A stretch of DNA of 64,000 bases from Tritrichomonas musculus (lineage: Eukaryota; Parabasalia; Tritrichomonadida; Tritrichomonadidae), in assembly GCA_039105265.1 (NCBI GenBank), contig JAPFFF010000066.1, positions 496,001 through 560,000 on the forward strand. The letters run 5' to 3'. A program made the position numbers and the translations under genes. The notes under the pieces were generated by a model. That model was not told the DNA's origin, did not search any database, and was given only the letters and a program-made list of their open reading frames with translations. This document shows positions 41,101 to 50,505 of the stretch, in pieces (position 1 is the first letter of the stretch; each line of letters starts with the position of its first letter).

Positions 41101-44100
41101 GACCAATTCAAAGAGATTTCTCTTGAATGCATGAAAGAAGCACTCATTAATGACGATATCAGATTAGCGGTTTTGTCATTCATTGAATTGGTTGATATGA
41201 AATTTAAATGGGACCATTCAATCGATTTCAAAATAGCTATTCAATTGCATGACATTCTAATTGATCTTAAAATTGACAGAGAAAAAATTATCGATTTGAT
41301 TGTCACTTTTTATAACGATAAAGATAAAATCGTTATTAAAGAATTGAAAAGATACGTTGAACAATCAAATAAAGATGTTAAAAGTTTCTTGCTATCGGCC
41401 CTTTTGGGCTTTAGAGGCGGCCTTCCTTTGGATTATCAACCAATCATTTATTTCGCTGAGAATAGAAAGTCATCTGAGCTGTTGCTGTTCATCGATGAGG
41501 CTGCTGAGTTGGGTCTTCATTATTCGATTTCTGAGGTTGAAAAAATTGTAGAGAAAAAAATGCCTCTTGATGAACCTCTTCGTGCGCACATTCTTTTCCA
41601 TTTGAAGCAATCATTGCCTAGTGAAGAAGGCTCTATTGTTACAGACATACCTGCTCTCATTGTCTATCGTGCTGTCAAAAAGAAGGACCAACCGCCGGAC
41701 ATTTCACTGCTCCAAGAAGCATTGAAAAGAAAAGTGGAACTTTATGCACTTTTGGCGACTTCAATCAAAGGAGCGAACTTGATGCTTTGTGCTTATGTTA
41801 CGATGCTGACAATGACGACTGTAACGATAACTTTTGATGTGACAAAACCGCCAGAACATGAACAATTTGTAACGGTTTTTTTAGAAACTTTGTTTGAACT
41901 TTTGAATGATAAAAAATCACTCGAATTAATGCAAACGCTTGAACTTTTCTCTGAAAATTCAATTGCAGTTAATTTGATAATCTTCTATCGTTCTATTGAA
42001 TTATTTGCATTCAAACGAACCGAGTCAATTCTTCAAGAATTGAACTCAAAATTGGCAGCTCAAAATGTAATAATTAACGACGATTTGCTAGGTGAAGTTT
42101 CCATAAAAATCGTAACCGATATCTTCTTTCAAATGCTCGATAAATTGACAGTTTATTGTGCAAAGCAATCTCAAATACACCTCTTCCAATTCCTCCGTGT
42201 TCTGGACGGTTCAATCCTTCCTGAATCACTCCAATCAAGAGTCTCACTTTGTCGTGTCATTTCGTCTTTCAAAAGTTACAGGCGAGCCATTGTACGCATT
42301 GATCTTTTAGGTCCTTCTGACAAGCTCATCAACGACATCACACTCAACCATTCATTGGCGATGGGCCAGGAAGCAGCCAAAGTTCTTTCAGTATCAAGCG
42401 AGTCAGCCACAAAAGAGTGGCTTTCTTTCCAGTACTCAAATGCAACGACTCCTCTTCAAGTCATTGAAATTCACGAAGAAATTGTATCGTCGATAAAGAA
42501 CGTTGATCCAATGTTCTTTATTTATCTGTTTTGTTCGCTGCTTCCTTACGAGCAACCGACTCATTTGATCATTTTTGTAAACTATTCAAAAAACGTCTTT
42601 ATGAAAATTGACTCAAATTCTTCTGTTCTCAAATATTTGAATGCTTTATTATTGCACTTGAATATTTGTAAGGAAAATAAAATAGAAGTCATCGAAAGTC
42701 CCGGCGGTTTGCCATCTTTGAAAGACCTCTTAAAAACCGTTTTTCCTGGCCAACAAAAGATGATCGATGAGAGCCCAAATCGAATTCAATTGTCAATTGA
42801 AACGCCCGTTCTCTATGGCCTTGACACACTTCAGCGTTTCTTCGAAACAAGCGTCGATAAAGTAATCGATATCTGCCTCGACAGGAGAGAATCAGACAAA
42901 GCCCATCTCATCTGTGAATGGCGAAACAGGGACCCAAAAGTCATTCAACTTTTGGAAGCTGTTCAGTGCGTCATTTCTGATGAAAAGTTAACTGATGAAA
43001 ACCGTTCGATAATTGAGAAGTATGGAGATCCGAAGGTCAACATGGATGAGTTTCTCCAAGCAATTGCGGAATCTAACGGTTGGCGGTTTGTGATCATATC
43101 ACTTCACTACAAAGCAGCCAAAATATTGTCCCTTTCAACGAAGAATCTTTTTCAATTGAAAACATCGGACTTCATTCAATCTCCTCTGGCGGTTGACATG
43201 GACCACTGGGATCTCATTCGTAGTCTCATCAAGACAAGCAAGATGTCTTCTTCTGAAGTTGCCTCTTGCTTAGGCCACTCATATTCAGAGCATGTAAAAA
43301 AGTGCCTTTTAAATGGCCTTAAAATTGAGGACACAAAATTGAAGCCTGACGATTATAACGAACATTTCATTCAATTTATAAAATTGTGTGATAATCCAGC
43401 CGCCGTTGGTGAGAAACTTTTTGAGATAGCCAAGAAAGGAAGCAAAGTCCAACTTAAAAAGGCAACACCGCCGATGACGCAGATCCAGCATTCAAAGCAA
43501 ATTGGAAGAAGTAAAAAACTTTTTCTGAAAAAAGACGTTACTGAAGAAGTAACTAAAACCAATTCACAGAAAGTGATACAAAAAGAGAAAGAAAAAGAAG
43601 AAGAAGAAATTGATCCTTCTTTAATTTTGCCAGTGAAAGTTGTTGTCAACCTTCTCCTTCACGCTTCTCTTTGCACTGCTGACATCGATGAAATTGCCGA
43701 ACTTTTGGATGCACTTTTGCTTGAATTGACGGACGACTCAGACAATAAGATGATCATTAATATTGTCTCAATCTTCCCCGATCCATCACTCATTCCGCGC
43801 TTCTTTCAATATCTCATTGCACAGAAAAAGTTGAATGATCTGCCACATCAAAAATTGAATGAAAAAGTTGGAAGAGTTATCATGAATTGCGCTCGCCATC
43901 ATCATCCTTTTGAGCCCCAAAAATACTTGGAACTGACCTTGAAATACAACCTGTTCCGTGATCATGCAGAGCTTCAAATGATGCATGCAAATCGCCTCTT
44001 GGAAGAGGAAAACGATGACAACAAAAATCTCCAAGAAGCATCACATCACTTCTTGATGGCGCTTGCTTACTTCCTCCACGAGAAGTGCTACTCTTTATCC

Positions 44101-44568
44101 ATGGAATGCTTGAAGAAGTTGTCGCTCATCTCTCTGCAGCTCCAGTTCAACGAGCCATCAATAATGAACATCGATAAGCAGCAGGTTCAGCAGCTGATGA
44201 ACACAAGGGACTTCCCTTTCGCCCTCACCGTCGCTGTTGCGTACGACATGGATAACGAGGCAAATTGGTCAGAGGTCATCTTCAATCAAACAGTCGTGAA
44301 ACAGGGCGAAGACTTCTTGACTGATTTTCAGTTCTTTAGACCAATCACTTCAACTCTCTGCGACGGAGTCGTAAGAAAATATAAGGCCGCAAATTTGACT
44401 GACGGAATGCAGGACAGAATGAAGGCATTCTTGGCTAACATTCCTAACTTGGTCGAAAGATATCGTATCGCTAAATCTCTGGATTTTAAGGATATAATTG
44501 ATAGCATGAAAGAACATAATCCAGTCGTTTGCGAATGGTGCGAACGCGTTTTAATGTCAAAGCAATGA
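38200..44568 (+). CDS. Spatacsin (SPG11)-like giant protein
   Basis: 2,122 residues from ATG 38200 (an upstream TTG is two codons earlier). The first ~300 residues look like beta-rich propeller sequence (SNFITSLDDSGKLQIFSITK, LHHYLLFPDGLYSIKSE); the rest is mostly helical. The C-terminal ~250 residues match the layout of the Spatacsin C-terminal domain: QKYLELTLKYNLFRDHAELQ, a long helical pair, then ALTVAVAYDMDNEANWSEVI, FNQTVVKQGEDFLTDFQFF and ERYRIAKSLDF. Lys/Glu-rich loop at about 1765-1810. Spatacsin works with spastizin and the AP-5 adaptor in late endosome/lysosome sorting and lysosome reformation. No membrane segment. Codon use is GC-richer than the flanking LRR genes, fitting a conserved housekeeping gene. 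Confidence 0.75.
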   Translation: MDTKLFEISDLILNSLGQNGIQISSNFITSLDDSGKLQIFSITKNQIILQETNVSAFTWINTTSFPNPILAILENKKIKFISFTNHLAESVPFDITKRLAEFSIQKLNDNCSTICEFNLDFSFQSFISFDSNSLLILDDSDTLHHYLLFPDGLYSIKSESAKGCISFTYSGLYLAGQSSNEIHLWTSNLNYICSTQANGSHLCPISANRFASINSSEKVANLITFNSFNSNIDTEIIQLKEETDFISIVGGTVYEKPPNSNLVTAFYFSPLFQKEKAVFTFDNEVFIQMFASTFPPTFTMPWLIQRSATGEAGILLASRVISKARNAQLFESFLNSCDPKSAIIFLKNFSENVLTNLNEYKKPFLWSIYKVIKAFSVPRIQKVNDSASNVLSTALINFRNIFYPIKLVETSDISYKNSPSKVKKENLLEFVLSSLENRQISESLYVLKNSFPEFHPFYLFRTLILQQAWLKVCNGRLKEEAKPLLIKLGEDPNDHFYHMWKSTTRNMTRQVLYEYLVKEGKILPNSADERHHKILKAITDRYPNTSFVSKVELMQSSSSSFLYRSQQNDDSELPQWQPIFDIKNDFNENESLIFSELFPIQKEAESKSPHYFVGNILLIESQEGKGSLDWLLNKDDPIVTLFKLHCENRIGEMVAFFDSDLKKPKSSSRDKLDCIRFVDKYYDQLNTYELETLLDMLCIHGYFVEKEYENFELLLVRICKNKFLFDENWWTNQAKIDFSEFFIQFCEFCSKKSLFMPFEMFVLAHQKQANEMDVSEIKSPMIHFIWNLWMKRDPSAANLSCMQFIANSNTTDPVELWEHLPKDSLAPLASFVWNKDPKLFNQGSRELVILAERLREDYPLLASIINNEIPHPHTPVKRPQTSKWRTPIYTSKYDLELHDLIQSHFANYDFSKVFTNYYRKNQGEDNFPHFDHPQLITKTVEPPYAHYVKLKLPVSAFQQAVEDGLKEDQFKEISLECMKEALINDDIRLAVLSFIELVDMKFKWDHSIDFKIAIQLHDILIDLKIDREKIIDLIVTFYNDKDKIVIKELKRYVEQSNKDVKSFLLSALLGFRGGLPLDYQPIIYFAENRKSSELLLFIDEAAELGLHYSISEVEKIVEKKMPLDEPLRAHILFHLKQSLPSEEGSIVTDIPALIVYRAVKKKDQPPDISLLQEALKRKVELYALLATSIKGANLMLCAYVTMLTMTTVTITFDVTKPPEHEQFVTVFLETLFELLNDKKSLELMQTLELFSENSIAVNLIIFYRSIELFAFKRTESILQELNSKLAAQNVIINDDLLGEVSIKIVTDIFFQMLDKLTVYCAKQSQIHLFQFLRVLDGSILPESLQSRVSLCRVISSFKSYRRAIVRIDLLGPSDKLINDITLNHSLAMGQEAAKVLSVSSESATKEWLSFQYSNATTPLQVIEIHEEIVSSIKNVDPMFFIYLFCSLLPYEQPTHLIIFVNYSKNVFMKIDSNSSVLKYLNALLLHLNICKENKIEVIESPGGLPSLKDLLKTVFPGQQKMIDESPNRIQLSIETPVLYGLDTLQRFFETSVDKVIDICLDRRESDKAHLICEWRNRDPKVIQLLEAVQCVISDEKLTDENRSIIEKYGDPKVNMDEFLQAIAESNGWRFVIISLHYKAAKILSLSTKNLFQLKTSDFIQSPLAVDMDHWDLIRSLIKTSKMSSSEVASCLGHSYSEHVKKCLLNGLKIEDTKLKPDDYNEHFIQFIKLCDNPAAVGEKLFEIAKKGSKVQLKKATPPMTQIQHSKQIGRSKKLFLKKDVTEEVTKTNSQKVIQKEKEKEEEEIDPSLILPVKVVVNLLLHASLCTADIDEIAELLDALLLELTDDSDNKMIINIVSIFPDPSLIPRFFQYLIAQKKLNDLPHQKLNEKVGRVIMNCARHHHPFEPQKYLELTLKYNLFRDHAELQMMHANRLLEEENDDNKNLQEASHHFLMALAYFLHEKCYSLSMECLKKLSLISLQLQFNEPSIMNIDKQQVQQLMNTRDFPFALTVAVAYDMDNEANWSEVIFNQTVVKQGEDFLTDFQFFRPITSTLCDGVVRKYKAANLTDGMQDRMKAFLANIPNLVERYRIAKSLDFKDIIDSMKEHNPVVCEWCERVLMSKQ

Positions 44569-45003
44569 TCGCATAAAATTTGTTTATTTTTAATTAAAAA
44601 AATTTTTTTTATTTGATGTTCTTTATAGAACTGTTTTTATCAAGAAAAGTGTATCTCTAAAGAATTCAAATAGATAGAAGTTTTCATCTGACTTTTAAAC
44701 TAATATATTTAAAAATATAATTTTATATTATTATTTTATATAATGATCAAGGGATTGGCATGAAAATATTGAATTTGTGATTTGATTAAATTTTATAATG
44801 CAAATTACATTTCTATTTTTAAATTATGGAAATCATTATATTCTATCAAATTGTGGAGTCATTTTTTAAAATTTATAATTAAACTATTATTAGAATAAAT
44901 AAATAAATAAAAAAATATCCTTTTTAGAATTAAATAATATTTATTATTTTGAAAAGGAGTTTTGTCTTTCAAATTTTCAAAAGATCACTTTTAAAACTTC
45001 ATA
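44569..45003. other. Intergenic stretch
   Basis: AT-rich 3' flank of the spatacsin-like gene and 5' flank of the LRR gene. Nothing recognised. Confidence 0.5.
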
Positions 45004-45009
45004 TCATTA
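45004..45009 (+). promoter_or_regulatory. Initiator-like motif of the LRR gene
   Basis: TCATTA about 26 bp before the ATG at 45032, matching TCA(C/T)(A/T). Confidence 0.4.
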
Positions 45010-45031
45010 AAATAAAATCTACCTTCTTTAA

Positions 45032-47023
45032 ATGAAAAACAACCAAACTTGTGAAAATGACATTACTCTAACAGTTGAGCAAGATCAAATAGAGTATTCT
45101 CTAAACAAGGAAGACAAAACAGCAGCAATTATTAAATGTTTAAAAAGAGTACATGAAGACATCATTATTCCAAGATCAGTCTTATATGAAGGTAATGAAT
45201 TTATTATAATAAGCATTAACGATGAATCTTTTTATAAATCAAGAATCAAATCTATTAAATTTGCTCCTGATTCAGAGCTTCAAACAATTGGAGAGCGTGC
45301 TTTTGACAAATCTTTTATTGAAAGTGTTTCTCTTCCATCAAGCCTCAGAAAAATTGGCAGCTATGCCTTCGTCCAATGCTCAAAACTTCATATTGTCGAA
45401 ATTCCATTAAATTCAGAATTGCAAAGTATTGAAAATTGTGCTTTCGCAAAATCTTCAATCGAGCAAATTTATATACCACCTCATGTAACAGAGATATCTA
45501 GCTGCACGTTTATATCCTGCACAAAGTTAAGACATATTGAAATACCATCTAATTCACAGCTCCAGATAATAAAACAAAGAGCTTTTTATCGATCATCGAT
45601 TGAAAGCATTTTATTACCAAATGGTGTTTACAAATTGGAAGACGGATGGTGCTCGAATGCTCCAAAATTAAATGAAATAGAAATAATGCCAAATAATCGG
45701 TACTTTAAATTAATTGATGATAGTTTTGTTGTCACAAAAAGTGATCCGAAAAGTGATATTTATGATGTTCTAATATTTGCCAAGAAAACTTTGAAAACTG
45801 TTACAATTCCTTCGTATATAAAACAAATCGGATTTAGTGCTTTTGAAGATTCTTCGGTTGAAAGAGTTATACTGTCATCTCAAATAACAGAGATTGGCCA
45901 ATATGCTTTTTCTTATTGTTTAAATCTTCGATATTTAGAAATTCCCCACGATTCACAGCTTCAAGTAATTGGAAAATATGCCTTCGCTAATTCATCAATT
46001 GAAACAATTTTTATCCCTAAGAATGTTACAAAAATTGATGAATACGCATTTAGCAAATGTGAAAATTTAACAAATATCGAATTTGCAAATGATTCGCAAC
46101 TTCAGACAATAGAAATTGGTGCATTTTCTAAATCATCAATTGAGAATATAATTATTCCATCTTGTGTAAAGCAAGTTTGCAAAAGTTCTTTTCGTAAATG
46201 CAAAAAACTAATTAATATTTCGATTCCTCCAAGCATGTTTCAATTTGTAGATTGGAGTAATGGATTACCAAAAACCACGAAAATAACAATCATGCCAGAC
46301 AATGAATACATTAGGAATTTAAATGATGATGTCATTATTGGAAAAAGTGATATGCAAAACGATTTATATGACAACCTTGTTTTTGTGACTAGAAATATGA
46401 GCACATTTACTATTCCCTCTTTTATCAATAAAATAGCAGCATATGCATTTGCTGAATCAACATTAAGTTATATTAAGATTCCTTCTAATGTTACACAAAT
46501 AGATGATTACGCATTTTCAAATTGTGAACAACTTAGATATATTGAATTTTCATATGATTCACAACTTAAGATAATTGGGAAAAGCGCATTCCATGGTTCT
46601 TTTATTACTCACATTAGTATTCCATGCCAAGTTTCACAAATTTGTGAAAATGCATTTGAAGGATGCATAGAACTTACCCAAATTGATATTTGCCAAAATT
46701 CTAAACTTGAAATAATTGGGAAAAATGCTTTTTCAGGTTCCGCAATTTCAGACATTTTTATTCCATCGCATATCAAAAGCATTTCAGAAGATGCTTTTTC
46801 TTGTTGTTGGAATCTTCAAAATATCGAATTTGATGAAAACACGAAAGAGATAACATTTGAAAAACAAAATTTTCAGAATAAAAGCATGTGCTTATTTATC
46901 CCTCCAAATTTAAAGACACAATCATTTGATAGTTTGACAATAGAAAGTCATAAAGATTATCCTACATTTCATTTAACAGGTTTTTATGTAAAAGTACCAC
47001 ATTTTCGCGGATCATTTTCATAA
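45032..47023 (+). CDS. BspA-like leucine-rich-repeat protein
   Basis: 663 residues, complete. A short start (ITLTVEQDQIEYSLNKEDKT) leads into about 22 TpLRR repeats such as LPSSLRKIGSYAFVQCSKL and IPPHVTEISSCTFISCTKL, paired with F-A-x-(D)-S-(E/Q)-L-Q-x-I-(G/E)-x-x-A-F. Two islands (KSDPKSDIYDVLIFAKKTLK; KSDMQNDLYDNLVFVTRNMS) divide the repeats into three superblocks, the same plan as the gene at 35117-37320; the two are paralogues. There is no signal peptide, membrane segment or CaaX box, so the usual surface role of BspA proteins is not supported for this one. The tail (FHLTGFYVKVPHFRGSFS) is not repeat-like. Confidence 0.88.
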   Translation: MKNNQTCENDITLTVEQDQIEYSLNKEDKTAAIIKCLKRVHEDIIIPRSVLYEGNEFIIISINDESFYKSRIKSIKFAPDSELQTIGERAFDKSFIESVSLPSSLRKIGSYAFVQCSKLHIVEIPLNSELQSIENCAFAKSSIEQIYIPPHVTEISSCTFISCTKLRHIEIPSNSQLQIIKQRAFYRSSIESILLPNGVYKLEDGWCSNAPKLNEIEIMPNNRYFKLIDDSFVVTKSDPKSDIYDVLIFAKKTLKTVTIPSYIKQIGFSAFEDSSVERVILSSQITEIGQYAFSYCLNLRYLEIPHDSQLQVIGKYAFANSSIETIFIPKNVTKIDEYAFSKCENLTNIEFANDSQLQTIEIGAFSKSSIENIIIPSCVKQVCKSSFRKCKKLINISIPPSMFQFVDWSNGLPKTTKITIMPDNEYIRNLNDDVIIGKSDMQNDLYDNLVFVTRNMSTFTIPSFINKIAAYAFAESTLSYIKIPSNVTQIDDYAFSNCEQLRYIEFSYDSQLKIIGKSAFHGSFITHISIPCQVSQICENAFEGCIELTQIDICQNSKLEIIGKNAFSGSAISDIFIPSHIKSISEDAFSCCWNLQNIEFDENTKEITFEKQNFQNKSMCLFIPPNLKTQSFDSLTIESHKDYPTFHLTGFYVKVPHFRGSFS

Positions 47024-47090
47024 TCAAAAATGTTTTTATTATATAATTTAATAAACATTGATATTGATTTGCATTTTTTTTTATTTATTT

Positions 47091-48323
47091 TTAATTTATA
47101 TTCAAATCAAACATTTCATTAAAAATCAGATTAGGAAAGCGCTTAATTATTTCTCTTTCTTGCTTACATTGATCATCTGTTTTAACAATTCTTTTTCGTG
47201 TAACTACAAAATCAGATTCACAATTAAAACTTTTGGTGCTATCATTCATTACGGCATTCGAAATGCCATTATATTCAAAATCATCATCAATTCCAAGAAA
47301 ATGATCTATTTTTTTAAGTGAAACGAATTTATATTCGAAATTTGGAGAAGGAACAAGAATGTTGACAAGGAAAGGATGATTAAGAGCTTCTTTAATCGAT
47401 ATTCTTTTATCGACATCAATCTCCATTAATTTTGTTATCAAATCACTGCAATTTTCTGACAGAAAAGAAGGAATATGATACTGGCCGTGCTTTATCTGCC
47501 TGGCCAACGAATTCTTTTTCCTCTCGGTCCATGGAAGAAGGCCCGTTGTGATCGCATATAAAATAACACCACATGACCATATATCACTCTTTTTACCATC
47601 ATAAGGATGGCCACTTAAACACTCGGGCGATATGTAGCACAACGAACCACAAGGTGTGTTTGTTAGACAACTGCTGCTCGAATTGAATATTTTTGATAAT
47701 CCAAAATCGCAGATTTTAACTCTTCCCGAACTATCAACTAAAATATTTTCCGGTTTTAGATCTCTGTGGCAGACGTTTAATGAGTGTATGTAATCAAGTC
47801 CGATAAGAATTTGTTTGAAAAAAATTGCTGCTTCTATTTCTGATAATTTTGATTGTTTCAGGACAATGTCTAAAAGTTGGCCACATGGAACAAATTCAAG
47901 AAAAATGTAATAAAAGGAAGAATCTTTTTGAACATCAATTAATTGGACAACGTTGTGATGATGCATAATTTGATGAATTCTTATTTCTTTTTCAAGTGAT
48001 TTTGTTAGTTTTTTCTGTTCTACTTTGAATCTTGGAACGATTTTACATGCAACATAATGCTTTTTTATGGGAGGTTTCAAATAATTAATATCATTATTAA
48101 TACCAATGCGTTCATTGTTGTTATTTTTTTTGTAATCATCATTAGAATAGATGTAATTTATTTTAGATATATCATTTTTACTACAATCAAATTCAATTTT
48201 ATTCGATGATATATCTTTTTTGATATCTTCTGCTAAACACACAGTAGAAAATGAGCCTTCACCGATTATTTTTCGAATTTTATAATTTCCAATTATTTTC
48301 CCGAAGAATTTTTCTGGATTCAT
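47091..48323 (-). CDS. Ser/Thr protein kinase, CAMK type
   Basis: 410 residues, ATG 48323. Glycine loop IGEGSFSTV at 20-28, then a low-complexity Asn/Asp/Lys insert at about 35-85, ATP lysine K94 in [14 protein letters not shown] (D188), DFG (D206 in KICDFGLSK), GSLCYISPE in place of APE, and [19 protein letters not shown]. The kinase domain closes with [15 protein letters not shown]. All catalytic residues are present, so it should be active. The insert between beta strands 2 and 3 is unusual in position. The short C-terminal tail (~70 residues) has no known regulatory domain. Tail-to-tail with the LRR gene, 67 bp apart. Confidence 0.9.
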   Translation of the reverse strand: MNPEKFFGKIIGNYKIRKIIGEGSFSTVCLAEDIKKDISSNKIEFDCSKNDISKINYIYSNDDYKKNNNNERIGINNDINYLKPPIKKHYVACKIVPRFKVEQKKLTKSLEKEIRIHQIMHHHNVVQLIDVQKDSSFYYIFLEFVPCGQLLDIVLKQSKLSEIEAAIFFKQILIGLDYIHSLNVCHRDLKPENILVDSSGRVKICDFGLSKIFNSSSSCLTNTPCGSLCYISPECLSGHPYDGKKSDIWSCGVILYAITTGLLPWTERKKNSLARQIKHGQYHIPSFLSENCSDLITKLMEIDVDKRISIKEALNHPFLVNILVPSPNFEYKFVSLKKIDHFLGIDDDFEYNGISNAVMNDSTKSFNCESDFVVTRKRIVKTDDQCKQEREIIKRFPNLIFNEMFDLNIN

Positions 48324-48733
48324 AGCTAAAATATATTAAAAATGAAATAATTATATTTTCAAAAAACATTCAAAAAAACGAAATTTTATCTTTTCAAAAA
48401 ATTAAAAAATTATTTCATCGTCTTTTTCAAATCTAAAGATATTTTGAGATAATTATAAATAATCAATTCAAATATTCAATATATATCTAGATAAAATAAA
48501 AAAAAGATATTTTAGGATTTCTAATTAAATTAAATATTATTGCATTTTACCAAAACATGAGATTTCTTTTTTATTACAAATATTTTTATATCAAAATTTT
48601 CAATAAGATCTTTGAAAATAAAAGGAAAGAGTAAACGTCAATGACTATAAAGTCAAATCCTGAAAAACATTTGTCTATTTAATGATCTTTTCATTCAAAC
48701 TCTAAAACATAATGTGCCAATTGTTTTATAATT

Positions 48734-48772
<39 letters not shown>

Positions 48773-48849
48773 GAAATAAATGTTTTCAAAAAATCTGATT
48801 GAAATCATCATTATGATGTTTTCAAAAATTGATTATTTCGTATTGAATA
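48324..48849. other. Intergenic stretch with poly(T)
   Basis: Holds a run of 32 T at 48736-48767. No gene seen. Confidence 0.55.
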
Positions 48850-49612
48850 GAATTTCTTCACAATCATGGAATTGTGCATTTGAGCCTCAATCCTTCAAAC
48901 ATTTTACTTGATTCAAAGTTTTATCCTTATCTTTGCGAGTTCTCAAATGCAGCAATTATAAAAACAGGAGTCGAATGCATAATTTTGAACTCTGCACCAT
49001 TATTCATGTCGCCTGGATTTATTGCACCAGAATACAATGAAAGTTATAAAATGAATCAAGATTCTTTGGATCGATTCTAAAATAGTTGTACAATTCTGAA
49101 GGACATTCAAAAAGTGGAATTTCTTCAGAAAAAATAATCATAATAAAATAGCTTAAAAAAAATCTTTTTATGTTATAATATTTTTACCGATTCTTACCGC
49201 CAGCTGCGGGGTCTCGACTCGGTAAAAATTATGTAAAAATATAAAAAGATTTAATTTTATTTAGCATTTTTATTAGATTATTTTTTCTGAAGAAATTCCA
49301 CTTTTTGAATGCTCTTTCAATTGTACAACTATTTTAGAATCGATCCAATGAAATAAAGGTGAAATTATAACAAAAGCAAGAAGTGGAGTTCGCCCTCAAT
49401 TTCCAAAAAAAGTTAATCAAATGAAATACTGGAATTGGATAAATTTGATTGACATGTGTTGGAGACAGAATCCATTTGAAAGGCCATCGTTCAGTCAAAT
49501 TTGTAATTCGCTTGAAACAAGTGAATTTGTCAATAATGATATTATCATTAAAGATTTCGATGAATATAAAAAGTTTATAAACAGAAATAATGGATTAAAG
49601 AATTTCAAATAA
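48850..49612 (+). pseudogene. Protein kinase pseudogene split by a fold-back element
   Basis: The 5' part (48850-49065) reads FLHNHGIVHLSLNPSNILLD, corresponding to the catalytic loop with HRD-LKPEN changed to HLS-LNPSN, then CEFS in place of DFG and FIAPEYNESY. The 3' part (about 49349-49612) reads ITKARSGVRPQFPKKVNQMK, then IDMCWRQNPFERPSFSQIC, the end of a kinase domain. The DVYSFGxLLYE segment between them is missing and a 283-bp inverted-repeat element sits in its place. The N-lobe is absent upstream. With HRD Asp and DFG Asp lost, the parent may already have been a pseudokinase of the tyrosine-kinase-like type common in trichomonads. Confidence 0.75.
49066..49348. mobile_element. Fold-back (long inverted repeat) element in a kinase gene
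   Basis: TTGGATCGATTCTAAAATAG at the left end is matched by its exact inverted copy at the right end. Pairing goes on with few mismatches for about 75 bp (through CATTCAAAAAGTGGAATTTC) and more loosely almost to the centre at CCGCCAGCTGCGGGG (about 49198-49212). Total 283 bp, no coding capacity. The shared word CATTCAAAAAGTGG also occurs in the ends of the element at 49986-50377 and the solo end at 12600. Confidence 0.75.
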
Positions 49613-49958
49613 TGAATCCATTATTTATGAGAACTAAAATTGAGAAGGAAAAAAAAAGTCAAACAAGAAACTATAATGAAATATATGCAAGAGAATATTG
49701 CTATAAATAGAATTATCTTTAAGCGCTGCTAATACATTTGCAAAAGTTTGTATAAAAGAAATTTTTTTTTTTTTTTCATTCAAAAATTTATTGAACTATA
49801 TTCATGAACTTGATTTGGAAGTTCTACTAATAATTCAGCTTCCAATTTAGTTGAAATGTAAACTTTATATTTTTTGAAAGGCACAGATTGTACAAAATTT
49901 TTTTTCATTGCATCAAATGATAATGCTAAGTTGGTTTATCAGATGCAATTGAATCATC

Positions 49959-49985
49959 TTTTTTTTTTTTTTTTTTTTTTTTTTT
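49959..49985. repeat. Poly(T) tract, 27 T
   Basis: Directly abuts the left end of the inverted-repeat element at 49986; another 18 T follow its right end (50378-50395). Confidence 0.9.
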
Positions 49986-50377
49986 GACAATCGTTTTTTT
50001 CTACGCCACTTTTTGAATGAATAGCTATTCATGGAAAGTAAAAAACCGCCATCTTAAGGTGAAATTTAACTTACTCTGTTAAGAAAATTAACCAAAAAAA
50101 ATCGCAAATTTAAATTTTCTCTTAAAATTATAACTATTTGCTTTTTTTGATATAATTTTTTTTTATTTTTACATAATTTTTCAGGAATATACGCACCAGT
50201 GATCACCACAGGGCTACGCGAAGCTGAATCAGGCTCCTTGAATTGCTGGATGAATCGGGAAGCCATTTGAACTAAATATTTATGCATTATTTAGCAAAAA
50301 TTGAATAAAAAATGTATAAAAAAGTATTCAAAAAGTTTAAAAGTTTTCAAAAAGTGGCGTAGAAAAATACGATTCCC
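49986..50377. mobile_element. Inverted-repeat element inside a poly(T) tract
   Basis: Left end GACAATCG, then TTTTTTCTACGCCACTTTTT; right end, reversed, GGGAATCGTATTTTTCTACG CCACTTTTTGAAAA. About 392 bp with T runs on both flanks, so it seems to have landed in one poly(T) tract. The interior has a minus-strand 73-codon frame (50287-50066) whose middle (SRFIQQFKEPDSASRSPVVI) looks protein-like but matches nothing I recognise. It also carries AGTATTCAAAAAGTTT at 50323. A second, solo end is at 12600. Likely a non-autonomous DNA transposon. Confidence 0.65.
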
Positions 50378-50505
50378 TTTTTTTTTTTTTTTTTTGCAAC
50401 CGTATTGAAAAAGAAATGTTTAACAAATTAAATAAGTAATCAAGGAATTACGTGAAAATATATATAATAAATAAATAAATAAAATCTATTTGTATTTTCT
50501 ACCTT

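Noticed and set aside
39060-44034. Several 60-90 codon minus-strand frames within the spatacsin-like gene
   Set aside because: Shadows of a long, clearly coding plus-strand frame.
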